64,000 bases of DNA from Rhizomys pruinosus (GCA_009823505.1 VZQC01006658.1:148419-212418); one strand, 5' to 3'; counted from the stretch's first letter, positions 53,098 to 64,000 are shown. Program-made: numbers and translations. The notes: generated by a model from the sequence alone, not told the origin.

Positions 53098-53480
53098 ATT
53101 AGTATATTAGTTACTTTCCTGTTGTTGTGATAAAGCACTAGGACCAAGGGAACTTACAGAAGGAAGAGTTTATTGGCTTATGGCTCCAGAGAGGTTAGAG
53201 TCCTTTGTGGTGGGAGGGCATGGTGACAGGAGAAGTGGCTGGAGCAGAAAGCAGAGCGCTCACATCTTCAAGCAGGCACAGGAAAGGGAAAAAAAAAAAA
53301 ACTACTGGCTATCCAGAAGGGCTCAACAACTCTTAAAGCCCATCCCCAGTGATGCCCCAATGCTTCCTCCGGCACAGCCACACCTCCTACAGCCTCCCAG
53401 AACACCACCAACAACTGAGGACAAAGTCTCCTGATGCTTGGAGCCTAAGGGGAACATTTTCATTTAAACCACCACACTGA
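53098..53480 (+). mobile_element. Rodent interspersed repeat (LTR-like)
   Basis: TTAGTTACTTTCCTGTTGTTGTGATAA-type start, AGAAGGAAGAGTTTATTGGC, ending AACCACCACA. The same start type is seen at 63800. Family not determined. Confidence 0.55.
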
Positions 53481-53536
53481 GGATGATCTCAAACTTGTCA
53501 TCTTCTTCCTTCTACCTTCTGAGTGGTGGGATTACA

Positions 53537-53868
53537 GTGGCCTGTAACTCCAGCTGCAAGAGATCTGATGCCCTCTTCTGGCCTCCTCAGGTATCCACAT
53601 ACATGTAATATACACACACACATATAAAAGGTTTTTAAAAAGATGGGGCTGGAGAGATGGCTCAGTGGTTAAGTACACTGGCTGTTCTTGCAGAAAACTT
53701 GGGTTGGAATCTTAGTACTCACATGGCAGCTAACAACGCTCTGTATCTCCAGTTCCAGGGGATCTGACAACCTCTTCTGGCCTCTGTAGGCATTGCACAA
53801 CATGGGCGCACTTATACACATGCAGGCAATACACTCATACACAAGAAATAAAAAGTCAATAAAATATA
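53537..53868 (+). repeat. B3-like 3' fragment plus full B3/B2-like SINE
   Basis: 53537-53632 is a 3' end. 53645-53868 is a complete forward element (GGGGCTGGAGAGATGGCTCA). Confidence 0.85.
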
Positions 53869-53929
53869 TTTTTTTAATTTTCAAATTTTTTTTTCAAGTT
53901 TAACTTTTAATTTATTATAACCCAGTAAG

Positions 53930-54075
53930 TGATTTTTTTTTTTTTTTTTTTTTAGACAGGGTCTCCCTGGAACTTGCTCTGTAGACCAGGCTGGCCTTTT
54001 AACTCACAGTGATCCAAGTGCCTCTGCCTCCCAAGTGCTAGGATTAAAGGCCTGCACCACCATGCCTGGCTGCGA
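53930..54075 (-). repeat. B1 SINE
   Basis: Reverse B1 with the GTAGCCCCAGCTGTC block deleted. Confidence 0.88.
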
Positions 54076-54229
54076 TGATTTTTAAAAAAAGAATTTCCAT
54101 CAAATTAACAATTCAGGGCAAAAATATATTTTAAAACACAAATGTTAAAGCAGAAGTAAAACATAAAAATAAAAAAACCCAGCATGTCTAATGCAGACAT
54201 GTCAGAATTTTAAGAGATTCACATAGCAC

Positions 54230-54260
<31 letters not shown>

Positions 54261-54261
54261 T

Positions 54262-54578
54262 TATTGGTCTTTTTGAGACAGGGTCTCCCTGTAGCCCCAG
54301 CTGTCCTGGAACTTGCTCTGTAGACCAGGCTGGCCTTGAACTCACAAAGATCTGCCTGCCTCTGCCTCCCAAGTGCTAGGATTAAAGGCGTGCGCCACCA
54401 CGCCCAGCCTACATATTTTTTTTTTTTTTTTTTTGTATTTTTGAGACCGGTTTCCTTGTAGCCCCAGCTGTCCTGTTACTCGCTCTGTAGACCAGTCTGG
54501 CCTTGAACTCACAAAGATCTGCCTGCCTCTGCCTCCTGAGTGCTAGGATTAAAGGCGTGCGCCACCACGCCCAGCCTA
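54262..54578 (-). repeat. Two consecutive reverse B1 SINEs
   Basis: 54262-54410 and 54418-54578. Both end GCCCAGCCTACATA, so the second lies at the duplicated target of the first. Confidence 0.9.
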
Positions 54579-54589
54579 CATAGTATTTT

Positions 54590-55200
54590 ATAGCACTAAA
54601 ATATTACTATAATCAGAAATATTATCAGTCCAAGATTTCTCAATTTATAAAATGTCTAGGCTGCTAACTGAAGTTTTGGCTGTGTAGAATGACTACTATA
54701 TAAACAAGCAACTATTTTTATGACAAGGGAACTAAGGCAGGTAATTTTATGTTTTTCATTTGTAAAGATTTCAACAATATCAAATATGAAATGTTACCAG
54801 GAGTATTTGTAGGTTTATTTCCCCATGCTAATGTCCATGGTATGTATCACTTCCCACATCCACTAGTATAGGCCAGACAACAAAAGAATGAACCAAAAAA
54901 AGTCAAGTCAGTGGAAGGGTAAGTGCAACTTCATGTGGGTGCAGTTATATGTGTGTAGGTACAGGTACACATGTCTGCACATATGTGTGGAGGTCGGTGA
55001 TCGGCCTCAGGGGCTGTTCCTCAGGGCTGTCCACCTTGTTTCCTGAGACAATGTCTCTTCACTAGGACCTGGGGCTGGCTGATTGGACTAGGCCAACTGA
55101 CGACAAGCGCCAGGGATCCACCTGTCTCTGCCTCTCCACCAATGGGATTACAGATATGAGACACCATCCTCAGCTTTCCTTTATAGTGTGATAGAGTAGA
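54590..55200. other. TULP3 intron 1, mostly unique
   Basis: A/T-rich. A weak B3/B1-like trace at about 54940-55175. No exon. Confidence 0.45.
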
Positions 55201-55207
55201 AAAGCAA

Positions 55208-55453
55208 ATTTTTTTTAATTAATTTTATTTATTTCTGTATGTGTATGAATGTACTGTCTGCATGCAAGTTTGTGTACCCGTGTCGTGCAATGCCGCGGAG
55301 GTCAGAAGAGGGTGTCGGATTCCCCTGGAACTGGAGTTCTCCTGGAATTGGAGTTTCGGACAGCTCTTGGCTGCCATGTGGGTGCTGGGGATCGAACCCG
55401 GTCCTCTGCAAGAGCGTCGGCGCTCCTAACCGCTAGGCCATCTCTCCAGCCCC
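55208..55453 (-). repeat. B2-like SINE, duplication cohort
   Basis: Reverse copy flanked by TAGAAAAGCAAATTTT-like sequence on both sides (about 55197-55210 and 55455-55468), its target-site duplication. Confidence 0.95.
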
Positions 55454-55739
55454 TAGAAAAGCAAATTTTAATAAGTTACTGCATCTTTTCCTGGAAATAA
55501 GTAATTTTTTTTTAATTCTAAGAACTTTATTGTTAAAAGAGGAAAGCCTGTAAAGTGGAAAGACTGAAAGCAGACCACAGAATACACACTGGAAATGAGA
55601 AAGGTCCTTATTTTGGAATAAGCAAGGTCCAGACACTCCATCTATGTCAGTTGAATCTGTCCTTATGCTCTCTATTTTTTTTTTTTTTTGGACATATCTT
55701 CATTATTTATTTATTTATTTATTTTGGTCTTTTTACCAT

Positions 55740-56066
55740 GGCAAATTTTTTTATTTTAAAATTTTATGTGTATTAGCCAGGTGTGGTGATGCACACCTTT
55801 AATCCCAGCACTTGGGAGGCAGAGGCAGGGGGATCTCTGTGAGTTCAAGGCCAGCCTGGTATTCAGAGTGAGTTCCAGACCAGCTGGAGCTACAGGGAGA
55901 CCCTGTCTCAAAAAAACCAAAAACAGATTATGTGTATGAGTATGTTGCCTGCATGTATGTAAGTGCATCATATACATGCAATGCTGTTGGGGGTCAGAAG
56001 AGAGCATTGGATCTCTGGAACTGGAATTATGGAGAATTGTTAGCTACCAGGTGGGTGTTGGGAACA
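55740..56066 (-). repeat. B3-like SINE split by a forward B1
   Basis: Forward B1 at 55774-55927 with TTATGTGTAT duplicated at 55764-55773 and 55928-55937. Confidence 0.9.
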
Positions 56067-56072
56067 ATAAGT

Positions 56073-56385
56073 AATTTTTTTTTTTTTTTTTTTGGTCTTT
56101 TTGAGACAGGGTCTCCCTGTAGCTCCAGCTGGCCTGGAACTCACTCTGTAGACCAGGCTGGCCTTGAACTCACAAAGATCCGCCTGCCTCTGCCTCCTGA
56201 GTGCTAGGATTAAAGGCGTGCACCACCACACCCAGCTTTTTTTTTTTTGTCTTTTTGAAACAGGGTCTTCCTTTAGTCCTAGGTGACCTAGAACTCTCTA
56301 TGTTCACCAGGCTGGCTTTGAACTCACAAAGATCCACCTGTCTCTGCCTCCCGAGTTCTGGGACTAAAGGCATGTGACCCTGGCT
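56073..56385 (-). repeat. Two consecutive reverse B1 SINEs
   Basis: 56073-56237 (young) and 56238-56385 (older). Confidence 0.9.
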
Positions 56386-56389
56386 TCAG

Positions 56390-57175
56390 TATAAGAACTT
56401 TTATATCTCAATGAATACATTATATATTTCTTTGGTATGTTTGAATTTCGACTAGAAACTTGGTGTGGAGACTTCTCACGCTTGTTTGCTTGCCCGTTAT
56501 TTTCAGTATTGGAACTCGAAGCCAGGTGTCACATACCTTAGGTGAGTGCCTGGGCTTCCTTTCCTCCTCTCTGCTTCATGTTTATGTGCAGTTAACAGTA
56601 GCCCTTCTGAAAAACAAAGTTAACAACCTTAAATGTCCCCTTTCATTATTAGGGAGCAAGAAAAGATTTAAAAGTGCCTGAAACCCGAAAACAAGGATTA
56701 GCTAGCTTACACATTTGAAAATGAACAATGTCAAAAAAAGATAAAAGGCATTGAAAATAATTCTGTAAGTCTAGCAATAAGAGGTTGATGAGTTCTTAAT
56801 GTTAATTATAAAGATTCATTTTACTACAAAGTTTTAGGTTATCTCACTAAAACGGCTAAAGATGTCACTATACTTCTATTTATCTGTGTATTAATAAAAA
56901 CCTGTTAAGATTCCTTATTTAGTAGTTCTGGAAAAGTCTGATGAAATAAGATCCTTAAAATTACCAGAAAAGCTTTGAAATACTGCAGATTCATTTCAAA
57001 GTAGATTGAGCCTCTTCAGGATCTGACCTTTAACTGAAGACTATCTTCACCAACTGCAACTCTGATAATAAAAAGAATTTTAACCAGTGCTGACTACAGT
57101 GAAATAGTATTGATATCCCTTGGGGTGGGGGTGGGGGAGGGAGATCTGCTGTGGAGTTAGGGATGGATATTATCT
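56390..57175. other. TULP3 intron 1, unique A/T-rich stretch
   Basis: No repeat recognised. It holds a 35-bp cryptic exon-like segment (see findings). Confidence 0.5.
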
Positions 57176-57227
57176 TATCCATTTGTTTTTGTTTTGTTTT
57201 GTTATGTTTTGTTTTGTTTTGTTTTGT

Positions 57228-57372
57228 TTTTGTCTTTTTGAGACAGAGTCTCCCTGTAGCCCCAGCTGACCTGGAACTCACTATGTAGACCAGGCTGGCG
57301 AGATCGAGGTGCCTCTGCCTCCTGACTGCTAGGATTACTAGGATTAAAGGCATGTGCAACCATGCCTGCCTG
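57228..57372 (-). repeat. B1 SINE with (GTTTT)n tail
   Basis: Reverse B1, short deletion in the middle (GGCTGGCGAGATCG). Confidence 0.85.
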
Positions 57373-57502
57373 GAGTGGATAGTATAAAGATATATTTTAT
57401 ACATGTATGAAATTGTGAAATAATAAATAAGGAATTAAAAATAATATTCAGGCTTTTGGCTTCTGTAAGCTTCTCTTTTATCAAATATTATGAAAGAGAC
57501 CA

Positions 57503-57640
57503 CCTGGGCTTGGTGGCGCACGCCTTTAATCCTAGCACTTGGGAGGCAGAGGCAGGCTGATCTTTGTGAGTTCAAGGCCAGCCTGGTCCACAGAGTGAGT
57601 TCCAGGACAGCTGGGGCTACTGTCTTGAAAATTAAAGAAG
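57503..57640 (+). repeat. B1 SINE
   Basis: Forward B1, with GGGGCTAC joined directly to TGTCTTGAAAA. Confidence 0.85.
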
Positions 57641-57644
57641 AGAC

Positions 57645-58470
57645 CAGAACCTGAAGTGAAATCTTTTTTACTGGGACAATTAATGCCAATTAGCTGGGGC
57701 TGAAAAATCAGCTGTAAGTAACAAGAGACCAGCATCACCATGGTGAAATCTTCTGGGAAGTATTTCCTCAGGGTCAACACACAGAAGATTGGGCCAGAGG
57801 AGGCCCAAGCCTCATCTCAAGCTGGGAACAGAACTTGATAATATCTAAGAGTCTCCTGCATGGTTCTTGTGTTGAAAGCTTGAAGGGGGTCACAGAAAGC
57901 AACTGAAGCTTGGCACTGTGAGGAGCCAGGAGAGGCCATTGGTGAAAGTACATCCTCGGTTGCAGTGAAGACCCAGGATTGCAGGGGTCATGACGAGCAG
58001 CTGAGGCTTTGCACCAGGAGAGGTCAGAAGAACCCACTGGTGAAGGTGCAGCCTCAGTTTCAGTGGAGAGCCTAGTGTGGATGTGGGATGAAGTTAGCCT
58101 GGGCCTGCAAGATGAGCTGTGTGTGCTGTGGACGGCAGTCAGAGAAGTGGAGACCCTTTGGAGCCCAGAAGATCATGACTGAATGTCAGGCGTCCATCCT
58201 TGAGCTACTTTGCTGGACTTAGGTTTTACTTTGGTGTGTCCAATTCTTCCCTTTGAAATAAGACAGTACTTGTTTGGATTTTACAGGAGCCCACAGTTAA
58301 GAGATTGTGAACTTTTAAGTGTTTGGATTTTTTTTTTAAGGATTGTGGGGCTTTTAAGGTCATACCATCTTAGGTTGTGATATTAATTTTAACATCATAT
58401 CTTGGGGCAAAGAAATGGAAAGGTTATGGTTTAATAATGATGTGTTTTGTGTGTCAAGTTGACAAGGGGT
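57645..58470. other. TULP3 intron 1, possible old LTR or unique sequence
   Basis: An internally repetitive tract (CACTGGTGAAGGTGCAGCC resembling CATTGGTGAAAGTACATCC about 100 bp earlier). No exon or known family recognised. Confidence 0.4.
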
Positions 58471-58479
58471 CAGTTGTGC

Positions 58480-58675
58480 TATATAGCTTTAGTGTCGATT
58501 TGACACACCTGGGTTGAGGGAGTTCCGTTGGAGAATTGCCTCCACTGGAGTGGACAGTGGCCATGTTTGTGAGGTATTTTCTTGATTGTTGGGTAATGTG
58601 GGAGGGCCCAGCCCAACTGTGGGTGGTGCCACCCCTGGGCAGGTTGTTGTGTATTGTATAAGAAAACAGGCTGAG
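58480..58675 (+). mobile_element. Rodent interspersed repeat fragment (LTR-like)
   Basis: TGTGAGGTATTTTCTTGATT, GTGGGAGGGCCCAGCCCAAC, GGGTGGTGCCACCCCTGGGC: a frequent rodent repeat, the 5' part of the family seen at 38815-38990. Confidence 0.6.
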
Positions 58676-59020
58676 CCGGGTGTGGTGGCGCACGCCTTAA
58701 ATCCTAGCACTTGGGAGGCAGAGGCAGGTGGATCTCTGTGAGTTCAAGGCCAGCCTGGTCTACAGAGTGAGTTCCAGGACAGCTGGGGCTACAGGGAGAT
58801 CCTGTCTCAAAAAGACAAAAAAGCCAAAACAAAACAAAATAAAACAAAAGAAAAATCATGATTTGTGGTATAGGAGAGAAGCTGGGCCTGGGTGTACAGA
58901 CCTGTAATCCCAGCACCTCCAGAGGCAGAGGCAGGAGGATTTACAGATTCAAGGCCAGTTTGTGCTACAGAATTAATTTAAGGCAAATCTGGGAAACTTA
59001 GTGAGATTTTCTCTCAAAAT
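58676..59020 (+). repeat. Young B1 SINE followed by an older B1
   Basis: 58676-58830 inserted beside 58875-59020. An ID-like piece follows at 59030-59110. Confidence 0.85.
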
Positions 59021-59219
59021 AAGAAGTTATGAAAGGGTCTGTGGATAGCTCAGGGGTAGAGGGCTTGCCTAACATATGTAAGACCCTAAAGTCAATCCAA
59101 AGCACTGCAGAACAAACGATAAACAAAAACAAATCTAAATATGATTAAGATGTATGAAATATGCAAAAGTTCAATAAAATACAGAACAGAATCAGATTAG
59201 TGTATGTGCATCAGTTTAT

Positions 59220-59660
59220 TTTGGGTGCTGTAATCTGCCCTGTTGTATGCATCTGCTTTTCCATCTAAATCATGTTTCTATTGCTGTGGCTTCGCAGTGT
59301 AGTTTGAAATCAGGTCTTGCACTATATCCATCATTGCCATTTATGCTCAGGATTGTATTGACTGTCTGATCTTCTTTATGCTTTGAGAATTTGACAGGGA
59401 TTGCATTGACTTTGTGGATCCCTTCCAGTGATTTGACCATTTTCTCAGCATAAATTCTGCTGATTCATGATCCTAGGTTTTTCTGTTATCTTCTTCCATT
59501 TCTTTTTTCAGTGTTTTAATGAAAATTTGATTGTAGATGAGTTTTAGATGTTTGGTTAGGTTCATTCTCAGATATTTATTTATTTTTGAAGCTGTAGCGA
59601 ATGGGATTGTTTTCTTGATTTCTTTCTTAGGCTAGTTATTGGCAAATGGAAGAGCTACTG
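59220..59660 (-). mobile_element. LINE-1 ORF2 fragment, degenerate
   Basis: On plus, GACAGGGATTGCATTGACTT, GGATCCCTTCCAGTGATTTG and CCATTTTCTCAGCATAAATT parallel the antisense of L1 ORF2. No intact frame. Confidence 0.7.
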
Positions 59661-59682
59661 ATTTCTTTTTTAAAAAAATCAA

Positions 59683-59829
59683 ACTCTAATTCCAGGAGAG
59701 CTCCAGTTCCAGGGGAATCCGACACCCTCTTCTGACCTCTGTGGCATTGCACAACACGGGTGCACAAACTTGCATGCAGACAGTACATTCATACACATAC
59801 GGAAATAAATAAAATTAACAACAAAAAAA
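59683..59829 (+). repeat. 5'-truncated B2-like SINE, duplication cohort
   Basis: Begins within the first 17-mer and lacks the A and B boxes. Confidence 0.9.
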
Positions 59830-59984
59830 ATCACACTTAGACTTTATTGTTTTTATTGTCCTTGATGGAAGAGCAAACTCTTGTTCCATAATAACATTCC
59901 AGAGTACAGCAATAGCAAAAATTATTGAGGAAAATCTTCAGTCCTTTACAGACTGTTTTTAAATTTTAAATATAGTTTTAAATT

Positions 59985-60245
59985 AAATTTTTGTCCCTTC
60001 CTTTCCTGTCTGCAGCCTCCCCCACATCCTGCCCACAGTTCTTCCTGCATTTTGTCATATATGTTAAGGCCCCGCGAGTCAAGGTGTGTCTTCAGATGTC
60101 TCTTGGTGTGAGTTCACCCACTGGGGGCTCTTCAGCTCGTCTTGTGTCTCTCCCTTAAAGAAGGTCAACTCTCCCCAACCCAGCAGAGGTCAGCTGCTAA
60201 TAGCTCCTTGCCCAAGTTGCCTTCTGCCCATTTCCCTAGTTCTAA
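59985..60245. mobile_element. LINE-1-related 3' sequence, degenerate
   Basis: GATGTCTCTTGGTGTGAGTT and CTCTCCCAACCCAGCAGAGG-like text parallels 6600-6720 (GATGTCCCTCAGTGTGAGTT), so both are copies of one repeat. Confidence 0.6.
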
Positions 60246-60415
60246 GCTGCTGATTTTTGAATGTTGGTTTTTATATTCTGATATTTTGGTGAAATTATTT
60301 CTTCAGATCTGAGAGTTTTTGGTGTAGGCTTTAGCTTTTTAAAGTATTGCATTGTATTATCTGCATCCACAGATCTTTTTCTTTTCCTACTTGTATTTCT
60401 TTTTTTAAATTGTGN

Positions 60416-60502
60416 GAGAGAGAGAGAGAGAGAGAGAGAGAGGAAGAGAAAGAAGAAAGAAAGAAAGAGAGAGAGAAAGAAAGAGAAAAAGAGAGAGAGA
60501 GA

Positions 60503-60533
<31 letters not shown>

Positions 60534-60785
60534 AAGAAAAGAGAGAGAGAAAGAGAAAGAAAGAAGAAAGAAAGGAAGAAAGAAAGAGAGAAAGAAAGAA
60601 GAAAGAAAGAGAGAGAGAAAGAGAAAGAAGAAAGAAAGAAAGAGAAAGAGAGAGAGAGAAAGAGAAAGAAAGAGAGAAAGAGAAAGAAAGGAAGAAAGAA
60701 AGAAAGAGAAAGGAAGGAAGGAAGGAAGGAAGGAAGGAAGGAAGGAAGGAAGGAAGGAAGGAAGGAAGGAAGGAAGAAGGAAAAA
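60416..60785 (+). repeat. Polypurine (GA/GAAA/GGAA)n tract
   Basis: About 370 nt with only A and G, preceded by N 60415. It ends in (GGAA)n at 60714-60774. Confidence 0.95.
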
Positions 60786-61065
60786 ATATGGCCTTCCAAG
60801 ATTGATTAAATTCAGAATTTGGACAAGGTCAACCTGTTCTATTGTTTGGAGGCCAAGACTCATACAATCCAGGCTGGCCTTGAACTCAGTGCATAGCTGA
60901 GGATGACTGAACTTCTTCTGATCCTGGGTCCTCCTGCCTCCACCCCCCAAGTGTCAGAATTGGAGGCCAGTGTCACTCAATCCAGAATGTTTACTTGGCT
61001 GCATAGCAAGCTTCAGACCAGCCTGCAACACGTAGCTAGACCCTGTCTTAAAAACTAACAACAGG

Positions 61066-61290
61066 GGCTGGAGAGATGGCCTAGCGGTTAAGAGCGCCGA
61101 CCGCTCTTACAGAGGACCCGGGTTCGATCCCCAGCCCGGCCGAGAACCATCTGAAACTCCAGTTCCAGGGGAGTCCGACACCCTCTTCCGACCTCCCTCT
61201 TCCGACCTCCGCGGCATTGCATGACACAGGTGCACAAACTTGCATGCAGGCAGTACATTCATTCACATACAGAAATAAATAAAATTAAAA
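61066..61290 (+). repeat. B2-like SINE, young head, no 17-bp duplication
   Basis: Forward. CACCCACATGG is lost after the B box (CCCAGCCCGGCC), and CCTCTTCCGACCTC is doubled. Confidence 0.93.
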
Positions 61291-61544
61291 AATCTGTGCA
61301 AAAACAAACAACAGGCACCTTATGAGAAGGTATTGCCATAATTACCTGCAACTGTTATCAATTTGAATACAAACTCTGTGTAGCTTTTTCTTTAACCCCC
61401 AAAATACTTTTTTTTTTTGAGACATGATCTCATCTAACCCAAGCTAGCCTCAAACGAAACTGTGTAGCTGAGGATGACCTTGAATTTCAGAGCCCACTGC
61501 CTTCATCACCTCCCTGAAAACAAAATTACAAATTCAAAATCTCT

Positions 61545-61628
61545 TATCTGTGTGTGTGTGTATGTGTATGTGTGTGTGTGTGTGTCTGTCTGTCTTGCTC
61601 CTTCCCTCCCTCCCTCCCTCCCTCCCTA
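61545..61628 (+). repeat. (GT)n and (CCCT)n microsatellites
   Basis: Interrupted GT run, then TCTGTCTGTC and about 6 CCCT units. Confidence 0.9.
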
Positions 61629-61629
61629 G

Positions 61630-62070
61630 TGTTGCAAAGTTTTCTTTGAAATGCAGTCACTTGAAATTCCACTACCCAAATATCCCAAAGTAGCAAGTGA
61701 GTTGTCATTTTCAGTGAAAAGTTTCTTGAGTTTATTCTTGAGTTTATTGGAATAACATAGTGCTGAAGTCCCTGACTCTACTGACCAGTACAGTTTGCAT
61801 GCTGAGGAGTTGGAGTGAGATATGCTATTGAATTCTAGCTTCCCCAGATGGGCCTTGGCCTGTGATGTTGGGCAAATTGCTTCACCTCTGAGTTTGAGAA
61901 CTCATGTAAAATGGCTTATAGAGCCTCCCATGGAGTTCTGAAAACTGGATGAGGTGATAGGTGTTTACTATAATTCCTGGCAGGCAGTAGCATTTGCTGA
62001 ATGGAACTCTATAATCCAGTTGGCAAACTGATCCTAACATTATTGCAATAGTAATGCAGCTTTGTGCTTT
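61630..62070. other. TULP3 intron 1, unique stretch
   Basis: No repeat or exon recognised. Confidence 0.45.
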
Positions 62071-62079
62071 TGAAGATTT

Positions 62080-62220
62080 TTTTTTTTTTGAGACAGTTTC
62101 AGAGTTGTAACCCTGGCTGGTCTGGACCTTGCTAGATCAGGCTGGCCACAGACTCATAGATCTCTACCTGCCTCTGCCTCCTGAATCCTGGATTAAAGGT
62201 GTGGCCCACACCTGGCACTT
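62080..62220 (-). repeat. B1 SINE
   Basis: Reverse, diverged. Confidence 0.8.
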
Positions 62221-62324
62221 GTGAAGATTTTAATGTAGGGGAATTCTGGAAATACCTGAGTTTCTTTTTTTTTATTTTTTGTATTGTTTTATATATATAT
62301 GTATATTGTTTTTCTTTTCTTTTA

Positions 62325-62557
62325 TTCATTTATTATTCATGTGTATGAATGTGCTATCTGCATGTAGGTTTGTGCACCCGTGTCGTACAATGCCGTGGAG
62401 GTCAGAAGAGGGTGTTGGCTTCCCCTGGAACTGAAGTTCTCCTGGAATTGGAGTTACAGACGGTTCTCAGCCGCCATGTGGGTGCTGGGGATTGAACCCA
62501 GGTCCTCTGCAAGAGCAGTCGGCGCTCTTAACCGCTAGGCCATCTCTCCAGCCCCTA
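62325..62557 (-). repeat. B2-like SINE, duplication cohort
   Basis: Reverse copy with both segments. Confidence 0.95.
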
Positions 62558-62559
62558 TT

Positions 62560-62960
62560 TTATCATTTTTTTAAATATATATTTTGTACAAGATTATCAA
62601 ATCTAGACCTGTGTCCCCCACTCTATCCCCCCACCCCACCAGAGCTCATGTATTCTGCCAAACATGCTTTTCATCTCTTTCTCAGTCTTTGTAGATATTC
62701 TCCATGTGGAAGTTAACTGTTTTGAGCAGAAGTTCACTGTTTCAGTCAGTTCTTTGATGCAGCCCTTTCTGATGTTGTTGTTTCCAGTATGCATCACTCC
62801 CAACTGCTTGGACAAAAGCTCAAGGGGCCATGCACAAGAAATACTTACAACTAGGTAATTGGCACTAGCATCAACTGATGAGGGATACCATTCGTCGTTT
62901 GTTTTTCTGGGACTGTGTTACAGAGCTGCAATAAACATGGCTGTGCATGAAAATACCTGA
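62560..62960 (-). mobile_element. LINE-1-like fragment, degenerate
   Basis: GAGCTGCAATAAACATGGCTG near 62925 is an L1 ORF2-antisense-type motif. The rest is weakly similar. It is tentative. Confidence 0.45.
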
Positions 62961-63112
62961 GTTTCTAACATCGATGATACAGCTGTTTGTTTGCTTTTGG
63001 TGCTGTGACTTTGTACATGCTGGCAAGTGCTCTACCCCAGCCTTAAGGAGATGTTTGGAAAGATAATACTGTCATGATGAAGTCATTAACAGTCTGGTCA
63101 GAAAAGACAAGA

Positions 63113-63262
63113 TTAGCCGGGCGTGGTGGCACACTCCTTTAATCCTAGCACTCGGAGGCAGAGGCAGGCGGATCTTTGTGAGTTCAAGGCCATCCTGGTC
63201 TACAGAGTGAGTTCCAGGACATCTGGGGCTACAGGGAGACCCTGTCTTGAAAAGACCAAAAA
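63113..63262 (+). repeat. B1 SINE
   Basis: Forward B1 with A/T-rich tail; flanked by AAAAGACAAGATTA-like duplications (about 63101-63114 and 63291-63304). Confidence 0.93.
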
Positions 63263-63337
63263 TAAAAAAATAAAATAAATAATAAAAAAAGAAAAGACAA
63301 GATTAAAGTAATATTTTCTTACAGTTTTTTGTTTTGT

Positions 63338-63342
63338 GTGTG

Positions 63343-63385
<43 letters not shown>

Positions 63386-63525
63386 TTTTGAGACAGGGTC
63401 TCCCTTTAGTCTCAGCTATCCTGGAGCTCGCTCTGTAGACCAGGCTGGCCTTGAACTCACAGAGATCCGCCTGCCTCTGCCTCCCAAGTGCTAGGATTAA
63501 AGGTGTGCACCACCACGCCTGCCTT
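63338..63525 (-). repeat. B1 SINE with (GT)n tail
   Basis: (GT)n at 63338-63384, then a reverse B1 to CACGCCTGCC. Confidence 0.92.
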
Positions 63526-63789
63526 CTTACAGTTTTTTAAAAAGTAATGTCTCCTTCCCACCATAGGGGTGCCAGGGCTTGAACGAACTAAGGCCATCAG
63601 GAGTGGTGGCAAGTGCTGTTACACACGGAGGCATGGTTTCAGCCCTATGCGCCAGTACTTTTCAGAGCATACTCACTGAACATAAGAACATGAGTAAAGA
63701 GAGCTCAGTCCCATCATGCACTGTTGATGTGCCATCCTTTCTGCCATTTGTTGTGTTTTCATCTAGGATGGATGACAGCTGATCTTGGT

Positions 63790-64000
63790 CTTGTTGTAGC
63801 CGGCTTCTCTGTTGCTGTGATACAACACCATGACTACAAATAACATAGGTAGGAAAGGGTTTGTTTGGCTCACATGTTCTGATTGAAGCCCATTACTGAT
63901 GGAAGCCAGGGCAGGAATAGAAGCAGAAACCACAGAGGAACACTGCTTATTGGTTTGCTTTCAGTTCTCTTTCCTTTTTTTTTTTTTTTTTTTTTTTTTT
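63790..64000 (+). mobile_element. Rodent interspersed repeat (LTR-like), cut by the window end
   Basis: CTCTGTTGCTGTGATACAAC, GGAAAGGGTTTGTTTGGCTC and GAACACTGCTTATTGGTTTG belong to the same repeat type as 53098. A T-run reaches the window end. Confidence 0.55.

Larger units (their letters stand above)
42847..64000 (+). other. TULP3: TULP3 intron 1 (continues past the window)
   Basis: 21 kb of SINEs, LTRs, L1 pieces and microsatellites. No sequence resembling the FHEEMMKMRQAKLDYQ exon was found in any frame. Confidence 0.7.

Noticed and set aside
60242..60950. Arg/Glu/Lys-rich or Ser/Phe-rich proteins
   Set aside because: Translations of the polypurine/polypyrimidine tract.

Overview
The window is nuclear DNA from a muroid rodent. 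About half of it is B1 (7SL-derived) and B2/B3 (tRNA-derived) SINEs, and there are also ID/B4 elements, old L1 pieces, MaLR-type LTRs and many (GT)n runs. The genes are split by GT-AG introns and belong to a block I know from mammals (human 12p13.33): TEX52, FOXM1, RHNO1, TULP3. I cannot name the genus. The youngest B2-like family here does not match the mouse or rat B2 consensus as I remember it.

Layout. 1-11.4 kb is intergenic: SINEs, an exact 1,583-bp tandem duplication (213-3378) followed by an inverted LTR copy, and a broken L1 (about 5.6-7.9 kb). 11.4-16.4 kb (minus strand) holds TEX52: a final coding exon at 11447-11995 and a probable first exon at 16279-16410, with an RFX X-box just upstream. 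17.2-34.7 kb (minus strand) holds FOXM1: 3'UTR, eight coding exons giving a 760-residue product (the 'c' isoform layout with alternative exon A1), and a non-coding first exon in a CpG island. Its introns carry an RPL41 processed pseudogene and many SINEs. 34.5-34.8 kb is the FOXM1/RHNO1 bidirectional promoter. 34.7-41.4 kb (plus strand) holds RHNO1, with two coding exons and a 237-residue product. Then come a 5S rRNA pseudogene joined to a B1 and, at 42.4-43.1 kb, the TULP3 CpG-island promoter and exon 1. The rest, to 64 kb, is TULP3 intron 1. I found no exon 2.

How the genes relate. FOXM1 is a G2/M transcription factor and RHNO1 is a 9-1-1/TopBP1 checkpoint adaptor. They start head to head about 100-150 bp apart and share a promoter with a CHR (TTTGAA), an E2F-like site and an E-box. 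Both mRNAs carry uORFs that touch or overlap the main start codon. TULP3 is a ciliary trafficking adaptor and TEX52 is testis-expressed. Both promoters carry RFX-like sequence.

Assembly quality. There are two long N runs (465 and 338 bp) and four single Ns. TULP3 exon 1 occurs twice across one single N, almost certainly as a false duplication, and the sequence after it is rich in indels. I found no new multi-gene system. The most interesting items are the RHNO1 and FOXM1 uORFs, the TEX52 X-box, a B2-like SINE subfamily marked by an internal 17-bp duplication, SINEs inserted repeatedly at one target, and a 5S-B1 chimera.
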